A stretch of DNA of 20,439 bases, from the NCBI GenBank assembly GCA_049680625.1, contig JBAUID010000084.1, positions 1-20,439 on the forward strand. Reading direction: 5' to 3'. Made by a program: the position numbers and the translations under genes. The notes below the pieces were generated by a model. It had not been told where the DNA came from, made no database searches, and saw only the letters and a list, made by a program, of their open reading frames with translations. This DNA comes from JAUIAI01 sp049680625. Lineage in GTDB: Bacteria > Pseudomonadota > Gammaproteobacteria > Burkholderiales > Burkholderiaceae_E. This document shows positions 15,510-20,439 of this stretch, piece after piece. Positions within the stretch are counted from its first letter, which is position 1. Each line of letters opens with the position of its first letter.

Positions 15510-15802
15510 CTTCGACATCTCGCGCTGCGCATGGGCGAAGTTCAGGGCCAGGGCAATATCGGCCTGGCTCTCGGCTGGGCGGATGTACTGGCAACTGCCG
15601 ACTGCCATGCAATAAACATTCGCCCGGAAGAGCCGCAGTGGGAAGGCAGCAACCGTTTCCTGCTATCCCACGGCCACTACGCGATTGCCCACTACGCGGC
15701 ACTGATCCAGAATAAAACCCAGGCTTTGTTTACAACTCGATGTCCGACGGCGAGCTCGACGAAGGCACAACCCGAGAAGCAACAATGGGCGCACGCCGAT
15801 AG
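15510..15802 (+). pseudogene. Decayed transketolase N-terminal fragment
   Basis: Conserved pieces of the bacterial transketolase large subunit remain, but no complete gene. The first piece reads L-R-M-G-E-V-Q-G-Q-G-N-I-G-L-A-L-G-W-A-D-V-L, then P-E-E-P-Q-W-E-G-S-N-R-F-L-L-S-H-G-H-Y-A-I-A. After A-A-L-I-Q the frame shifts near 15720 and continues as G-F-V-Y-N-S-M-S-D-G-E-L-D-E-G (SDGELDEG at 15743-15766, the thiamine-diphosphate region), ending at TAG 15800-15802. In intact transketolases about 50 residues separate these two pieces; here only about a dozen do, so there is an internal deletion as well as a frameshift. The rest of the enzyme is missing. Confidence 0.72.
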
Positions 15803-16103
15803 CCTCACCCCTGCTGGTTGATAGCCATTTCATCGTCATCAATGCCCCCGGTGGGCCATCAGAGGGCTTTTTGCGCGATGTCATGAGTATTAACGGAAAG
15901 CCAACCGCAGCCAATGGCGCACGATTTGCGGGCCAATACAAACGAAACCGGCGCGGAATTCTTCAGCCACTCTGGTATACCAGGAAAACTGTTCACGCCA
16001 GTTTTACCTCTGGCATTATTGGCCCGCTATATTCTTGTTAAACCCCTGAAGCGCTGTTCTATATAGTAGAGCGATGCCGCCAAATAAATTACTGGAATCC
16101 CTT
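15803..16103. other. Gene-free stretch after the transketolase remnant
   Basis: About 300 bases without a convincing gene. One plus-strand frame from the transketolase stop to a TAA near 16040 is open without a good start codon (it includes H-F-I-V-I-N-A-P-G-G-P and S-I-N-G-K-P-T-A-A), so it may be more decayed coding sequence. I recognise no family. The last 30 bases are the leader of the DUF427 gene. Confidence 0.4.
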
Positions 16104-16511
16104 ATGCCTCACCCAGAGATCACTTTGGCGACTAAAACCATCCACAATCCGGCAGACCCACGGCATTTCATGCGCCTGTTGCCGGTCAAACGAAAAGTTC
16201 GTATTTCAAGAAGCGGACAACTGATCGCTGAGTCGGTCAACGCCATACGCATGGTTGAAGTCGCACGGGATGTCTATGATGCAGTCACCTACGTCCCCCT
16301 GCCAGACGTAAGCGGCGCAATTTCACCAGTTCCAGACAAGCAAACCCATTGCCCATTGAAAGGCAACGCGCACTATTTCAGCGTGCCGGATGGAACAGTC
16401 ATTGCCTGGACCTATGACGAGCCACTCAATTTCGCCAAACAGCTAAACGGGTTAATTGCGTTTTATCCCGATGAGGTCACTATCGAAGAAATTGGCGCTC
16501 ACGAAGGCTGA
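16104..16511 (+). CDS. DUF427 domain protein
   Basis: A 135-residue protein with a DUF427 domain across its length. Typical elements: V-R-I-S-R-S-G-Q-L-I-A-E-S-V-N-A-I-R-M-V-E-V, Y-V-P-L-P-D-V, H-C-P-L-K-G-N-A-H-Y-F-S-V (the C-P-x-K-G-x-A-x-Y core) and V-I-A-W-T-Y-D-E-P-L, then L-I-A-F-Y-P-D-E-V. Function of the family is not established. ATG 16104 is preferred, with GGA 9 nt upstream; ATG 16074 is also in frame and would add ten residues. It stands alone between the decayed transketolase and the CoA-transferase. Confidence 0.85.
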   Translation: MPHPEITLATKTIHNPADPRHFMRLLPVKRKVRISRSGQLIAESVNAIRMVEVARDVYDAVTYVPLPDVSGAISPVPDKQTHCPLKGNAHYFSVPDGTVIAWTYDEPLNFAKQLNGLIAFYPDEVTIEEIGAHEG

Positions 16512-16788
16512 ATGGCGCTGAAATTGAGTATGCCGCCAGGCTTTTTACGACCCTGGCATTGATCGCCGAATGACCCATCTCACTGACGTCTATTGTCTTT
16601 GCAACAGTGGTTGCAGTCTGGCCTTTTATCCGGCGTCGCAAAGCCGATTCCACCAGGTAATTATTGTCGTTCAACGAAAAAGCACAACGCCATCGTAGGC
16701 ATCAATTGATATTGCCGTAACCAGCTGCGTCATTGCAGGCTAGACTTGAGCTCTTTTTACCGCTCCCGGAACGGCAAACACCAATACA

Positions 16789-17994
16789 ATGCAAAGCAAT
16801 ACTAACGACGCTGACCGCAAGCAACCGCTCACCGACGTGCGCGTTGTCGACATGACCCGGCTTGCCGCCGGCAATATGCTCACCCACATGCTTGCCGACT
16901 TCGGCGCCGAGGTGATAAAAATTGAACGCCCGGGCGTCGGCGACGATTTGCGTCGCTTCGGCGATGCCGAGATCTGGTGGAAGGTGTATGCGCGATCCAA
17001 GAAGAGCATGACGCTGGACATCAGCGGGGATGACGGGCGCGATCTGTTGCTGCGCTTACTCGACAAATCCGATGTCCTGGTTGAGAACTTTTTACCAGGC
17101 ACTCTGGAAAAATGGGGTCTCGGGCCGGATAAACTTCTCGAACGCAACCCCGACCTTTTGGTTGTGCGCGTGTCTGGCTGGGGGCAAACCGGCCCGTATG
17201 CAAACCGTCCGGGGTTTGGCACCTTGATCGAAGCAATGTCAGGCTTCGCGTCGATGACCGGATTCCCGGATCGACCACCGTTGCTACCGCCGCTCGCGCT
17301 GGCAGACATGGTGGCCGGTCTGGCGGGTTTTGGCGGGGTGATGTCAGCCCTCTTTGCGCGGGAAAAAGGCAAAGTGCGTGGCCAGGTTATTGATTTGTCG
17401 TTATTCGAACCACTACACGCCATACTTGGCCCTTGGTCGGCCATTTACCAGGTAACCGGCCAGCTGCCGCAACGCGAAGGCAACATGACCGAAGTATCAG
17501 CGCCACGCAATATTTATGAATGCGCGGATCAAGGCTACCTCGCGATGTCGGCATCCATGCAATCAATGTGGGAGAAGGTTGCGAAGATGATTGGCCGTCC
17601 CGAATTAATTACCGATCCGAAGTACGCCACGACAGGAGACCGGGTGAAGAACCGGGTTGAGCTCGACAAAATTGTTGCAGAATATTTTTCGCGCCATACG
17701 CTGGCAGAGAATCTTCAACAATGTGAGCAAGCCGGCGTTACTGCCGGGCCGATCTGCGATGCGGCTGAGCTACTGGACAACGAGTATATAAAAGGTCGCG
17801 GTGTGTTGGTAGACGTTGACGATTCCGACCACGGGTCGCTACCAATGCATCAGGTGTTTCCGCGCCTGTCCGAAACCCCGGGCGCTATCGATGCGCAGGC
17901 ACCAAATCTGGGCCAGCATACCAACGAAATACTCGATCTACTGGGACTGACAGCCCAGGAAAAACAAGATGCAACTGACCGCGGCATCGTGTGA
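16789..17994 (+). CDS. CaiB/BaiF (family III) CoA-transferase
   Basis: A 401-residue class III CoA-transferase, which moves CoA between carboxylic acids. Family features: V-V-D-M-T-R-L-A-A-G near residues 19-28, L-A-D-F-G-A-E-V-I-K-I-E-R-P-G (35-49), S-M-T-L-D-I (73-78), L-V-E-N-F-L-P-G-T (97-105), V-S-G-W-G-Q-T-G-P-Y (128-137) and the catalytic Asp173 in P-L-A-L-A-D-M-V-A-G-L. C-terminal P-N-L-G-Q-H-T-N-E-I-L is normal, so it should be active. Ribosome site weak. It ends 2 nt before the stop of convergent amidase 3, leaving no room for a terminator. Likely activates an acid released in this region's catabolism (inference). Confidence 0.93.
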   Translation: MQSNTNDADRKQPLTDVRVVDMTRLAAGNMLTHMLADFGAEVIKIERPGVGDDLRRFGDAEIWWKVYARSKKSMTLDISGDDGRDLLLRLLDKSDVLVENFLPGTLEKWGLGPDKLLERNPDLLVVRVSGWGQTGPYANRPGFGTLIEAMSGFASMTGFPDRPPLLPPLALADMVAGLAGFGGVMSALFAREKGKVRGQVIDLSLFEPLHAILGPWSAIYQVTGQLPQREGNMTEVSAPRNIYECADQGYLAMSASMQSMWEKVAKMIGRPELITDPKYATTGDRVKNRVELDKIVAEYFSRHTLAENLQQCEQAGVTAGPICDAAELLDNEYIKGRGVLVDVDDSDHGSLPMHQVFPRLSETPGAIDAQAPNLGQHTNEILDLLGLTAQEKQDATDRGIV

Positions 17995-17996
17995 TC

Positions 17997-19427
17997 TCAT
18001 GCAATTAAAGACGGCATCAGTGTTGTCCAGGTGGTGGCGGCTTCATACGCCGCACCAACCCGGAACAGACTCGCTTCATCGAAGGGCCGGCCAATCAACT
18101 GAAACGAGGCCGGGAGCTGCCCGATAGTAAAGCCGGCCGGTACCGCCAGACTGGGCAAACCCAGGTAGTTAACAGGTCGGGAGCAATGGGTAACCCGCCC
18201 CAAAACGGATGCAAACCCCGGCGCGGCACCCACATCGGTTTCGGCAATGGTGGGCAATACAACGTTAAGCGTCGGCGTGTGCAAGACATCACACCGACTG
18301 AAAACCTGATCTATGAACTCAGCCGTTATTTGCGGACGACGCTGTAATGCTGACAGGTATTGGGTAGCGGTGAATGCAAAACCGTTCTCGATGCGTGCTT
18401 TGACTTGTGGCCCGTAATCGTCAGGTCGCTCGCGTAGCCAGGCCCCGTGCAGAGTTGCCGCTTCTGATGCCATCACAACATTGGCCAGATCGCTCAGGCA
18501 GTCATGAAGCGGCACCTCGACGTCTATAATATGCGCACCGAGATCCGCCAGAACTTTTAGGCTATCGTGCATCCTGTCACGCACTTCAGGGTCTGCGCCA
18601 TCATAGTAATAGTTTGTCGGCACGCCTATTCGCATGCCTTTTATATCTGGGTTAACACAGGCCGCTTCATAATCAGCCACCGGATGCCGGCTGCTGGTGC
18701 CATCAAGCGGGTCGTGGCCGGCAATCACGCCTAGCAAGCGGGCGCAATCGCGAGCGGTGCGCGCCAGTGGGCCCACAGTATCCAGAGAAAACGACAAACC
18801 CATTGCACCGTATCGACTTACCCGGGTTTGCGTCGGTTTAATGCCATATACGCCATTGGCAGCCGCCGGCAGCCGAATCGAGCCACCGGTATCAGAGCCC
18901 AGCGCCCCAAAAACAATACGGGCGCCGGTGCTCGCCCCCGAGCCGCTCGATGAGCCACCAGAAATATGCGCTGGATTCCACGCGTTACGGACGGCACCGT
19001 AGTGATGATTGTGACCGGTTCCACTGAAGGCAAACTCAGCCATCGACAAACCACCCAGGTGCAGTGCACCAGCATCTTCGAGACGTGACAAAGCCGTCGA
19101 TGTTATGTCGGGCACAAAATCTTTCAGAATTTTGCTGCCACAGGTCGACACTTTGCCGACGCGGTAAAACATGTCTTTATGGGCCAGCGGCACGCCGTGC
19201 AGCAGGCCGGGCCCCTTACCTTTCCCCTTACCTTGCGCGAGTGCGTTATCGGCTGCATCTGCTTGTGCCAGCGCCCCTTCGGGGTCCAGAGAAATAAACG
19301 CGTTCAAGCCGGGGTTCAGCTTCTCGGCGCGGGCAAGGCCTGCCAGCGTGAGTTCGCGCGAGGATATTTGCTTACCTGCAATGGCCCGCGCGGCATCGAC
19401 CAACGGTGCATCAAGCCACTCATTCAT
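17997..19427 (-). CDS. Amidase signature (AS) family amidase 3
   Basis: A 476-residue amidase-signature enzyme with the complete triad: Lys84 in V-P-L-A-H-K-D-M, the Ser pair in I-S-G-G-S-S-S-G-S (159-160), and the nucleophile Ser183 in G-S-D-T-G-G-S-I-R-L-P-A-A. It carries the GatA-like core features W-N-P-A-H and G-I-K-P-T-Q-T-R-V-S-R-Y-G. A short G-K-G-K-G-K-G stretch sits before the G-L-L-H-G-V-P motif. ATG 19427 overlaps the upstream small gene by 8 nt (ATGAATGA), implying translational coupling; the open frame to 19550 merely translates that gene. The pairing with a small GatC/AtzG-like protein suggests a two-subunit amidohydrolase. Confidence 0.92.
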   Translation of the reverse strand: MNEWLDAPLVDAARAIAGKQISSRELTLAGLARAEKLNPGLNAFISLDPEGALAQADAADNALAQGKGKGKGPGLLHGVPLAHKDMFYRVGKVSTCGSKILKDFVPDITSTALSRLEDAGALHLGGLSMAEFAFSGTGHNHHYGAVRNAWNPAHISGGSSSGSGASTGARIVFGALGSDTGGSIRLPAAANGVYGIKPTQTRVSRYGAMGLSFSLDTVGPLARTARDCARLLGVIAGHDPLDGTSSRHPVADYEAACVNPDIKGMRIGVPTNYYYDGADPEVRDRMHDSLKVLADLGAHIIDVEVPLHDCLSDLANVVMASEAATLHGAWLRERPDDYGPQVKARIENGFAFTATQYLSALQRRPQITAEFIDQVFSRCDVLHTPTLNVVLPTIAETDVGAAPGFASVLGRVTHCSRPVNYLGLPSLAVPAGFTIGQLPASFQLIGRPFDEASLFRVGAAYEAATTWTTLMPSLIA

Positions 19428-19647
19428 TTTTGATACCCTGGGGCGATTGCGCTGCAAGCACGGTATCCAGTACGGACGGCTCTGTCCAGAACAGCGTGTC
19501 CGTGCCAAGAGACGACTCGACCTCTTTGAAGCGCTTAACCACTGCGCCAATACGTGCGGCCGTCTCCGGGTTAACTTGATAGTCTTGATAAGTCGCTAGC
19601 CATTCGGTTAAAGCCGTTGTTGATTCGGCAGCTTGTAGCGGTTTCAT
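19420..19647 (-). CDS. Small GatC/AtzG-like partner of amidase 3
   Basis: A 75-residue, all-helical protein whose stop overlaps the amidase 3 start. The layout Y-Q-V-N-P-E-T-A-A-R-I-G-A-V-V-K-R-F-K-E-V-E then L-F-W-T-E-P-S-V-L recalls the small subunits that accompany AS amidases: GatC, and AtzG/DUF4089, which pairs with AtzE. In those systems the small subunit wraps and stabilises the amidase. ATG 19647 is chosen because AGAG lies 6 nt upstream; an ATG at 19651-19653 is also in frame. The family assignment is by pattern and position, not by search. It is the first gene of a two-gene operon. Confidence 0.7.
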   Translation of the reverse strand: MKPLQAAESTTALTEWLATYQDYQVNPETAARIGAVVKRFKEVESSLGTDTLFWTEPSVLDTVLAAQSPQGIKNE

Positions 19648-19770
19648 AAACATCTCTGATGAAAACTTTTGCTCGATAATAATTGAGTCTATCCTGCCAC
19701 AGACGATTTGTGGCCCGAACTATTTTGGTGCACCGATTAGTTCGCAGTAGCGCTAGAAGTCAACTCGCGT

Positions 19771-20439
19771 CTATTTCACAATGAGTTGATCCGCATGTCG
19801 GTCTGATTCGCGTACCACTGGTGATTGATTCGCTGCTGACAGGCTATTGCCGCGTGACTCAAATGTACTGATGGTATCGAACGCTTTCACCAGTACTGTG
19901 CCACCGTAGATACGGTTGTTTGATAGCACAACGTTTTTAGACTCTATAAGAGAGATCGCCTGGCGTGGCGTTTTACTCTCGATAATTATTACGTTGTTTC
20001 GAATGACAGTACCATCCCCGGCATGCAATTTAATCGGTGCGGCACTCTCATTCAGGGCTTCTCCTTTGAATATCAAGATATTGTTTTCGATTAAGTTGTT
20101 GCCACCAAAGAGGTAAATGCCAGCACGCGGGTTGGTGACTTCAATTCGGGAGTTTCGGATTGTATTTTTGCGACCCATGATGGTAATACCGGTCAGGCCG
20201 ACTTTGATTGTCATGTTTTCTATTTTTATTTTGGTGTCTTTGTCTTTCAAGACACGATCTATCCGTGTCCTGACATTTGACGTGATATTGCTCACTTTTA
20301 AATCGGCGATATCGTTATCAGAACGCGATAGACCTACATGGCTCATCAAACTATCCGACTTCAAGCTCCCGCGAAGTGCCATTTGTGGAATAACTACACC
20401 CTCGCTCTTCCCGGCTAGGATTATCGATCCGTTTTTTAC
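19771..20439 (-). CDS. Right-handed parallel beta-helix protein (5' end outside window)
   Basis: The frame is open from the window edge (20439) to the stop at 19771, so the gene begins outside; at least 222 residues are visible. It shows repeating rungs of the pectate-lyase/NosD-like beta-helix type: N-T-I-R-N-S-R-I-E-V, N-L-I-E-N-N-I-L-I-F, T-V-I-R-N-N-V-I-I-I, N-V-V-L-S-N-N-R-I-Y-G, each with Asn pairs that would stack as an Asn ladder. Such proteins are usually secreted polysaccharide-binding or -degrading proteins, but no catalytic residues can be named and no signal peptide is in view. An ATG at 20380-20382 has no ribosome site and is probably internal. Base content is more AT-rich than the neighbours. 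Confidence 0.82.
   Translation of the reverse strand, partial: VKNGSIILAGKSEGVVIPQMALRGSLKSDSLMSHVGLSRSDNDIADLKVSNITSNVRTRIDRVLKDKDTKIKIENMTIKVGLTGITIMGRKNTIRNSRIEVTNPRAGIYLFGGNNLIENNILIFKGEALNESAAPIKLHAGDGTVIRNNVIIIESKTPRQAISLIESKNVVLSNNRIYGGTVLVKAFDTISTFESRGNSLSAANQSPVVRESDRHADQLIVK

Noticed and set aside
16535..16557. Hairpin after DUF427 as a terminator
   Set aside because: Only a 6-bp stem (GCCAGG / CCTGGC), with the T-run in the loop and not after the stem.
16480..16674. Minus-strand open frame of 64 codons between DUF427 and the CoA-transferase
   Set aside because: TTG start, no ribosome site, overlaps the end of DUF427, and I recognise no family. Its sequence (V-A-K-T-I-D-V-S-E-M-G-H) looks almost protein-like, so it might be a remnant, but I cannot support it.
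19200..19240. Short repeat coding for G-K-G-K-G-K in amidase 3
   Set aside because: A local in-frame low-complexity loop of the protein, not a DNA element.

Overview
The window (about 20.4 kb, GC a little above half) looks like chromosome of a free-living proteobacterium, probably a marine or soil gammaproteobacterium. The lineage is inferred from the protein families (YidB/DUF937, DUF3617, DUF427, TRAP and TauT-type ABC transport, TfdA/TauD dioxygenase, CaiB/BaiF CoA-transferase) and was not tested by any search. No rRNA, tRNA, CRISPR array, prophage or intact insertion sequence was seen.

The most notable item is a gene that ordinary ORF calling breaks. On the minus strand at 1577-2056 a peroxiredoxin-like protein of 159 residues reads through one in-frame TGA (1922-1924). 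That TGA lies exactly where the first cysteine of the CxxC redox motif is expected (W-U-P-Y-C). It is followed, 16 nt before the apical loop, by a perfect 7-bp hairpin with a G in its 5-nt loop, as expected of a bacterial SECIS element. A strong intrinsic terminator follows the gene. I read it as a selenoprotein; the host would then need selA, selB, selC and selD elsewhere.

Layout: 3-821 TauT/NitT-type ABC permease (5' end possibly outside the window); 890-1366 (-) DUF937; 1577-2056 (-) selenoprotein; a short AT-rich region with tandem duplications; 2319-3763 (+) alpha/beta hydrolase followed 2 nt later by a PNPOx-like flavin-barrel protein; 3858-4817 (-) metallo-beta-lactamase-fold hydrolase; 4979-6202 (+) class I aminotransferase; 6213-6758 (-) exported DUF3617 protein; 6882-8285 (+) amidase 1; 8321-8649 (-) 3' remnant of a fatty-acid hydroxylase; 8650-12551 (-) TRAP transporter (SBP, small and large subunits) with a TfdA/TauD-like dioxygenase at the end; 12709-14127 (-) amidase 2; 14210-14599 (-) lipocalin-like protein; 14812-15267 (+) MaoC-like hydratase; about 15510-15802 a decayed transketolase; 16104-16511 (+) DUF427; 16789-17994 (+) CaiB/BaiF CoA-transferase; 17997-19647 (-) amidase 3 with a small overlapping GatC/AtzG-like partner; 19771-20439 (-) part of a parallel beta-helix protein.

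Functionally this reads as an accessory catabolic neighbourhood: uptake of organic acids or amides (TRAP and ABC systems), hydrolysis by three amidase-signature enzymes, oxidation by a 2-oxoglutarate dioxygenase, transamination and CoA chemistry. The real substrates cannot be told from sequence. Two gene remnants (hydroxylase, transketolase) show that the region has been rearranged.
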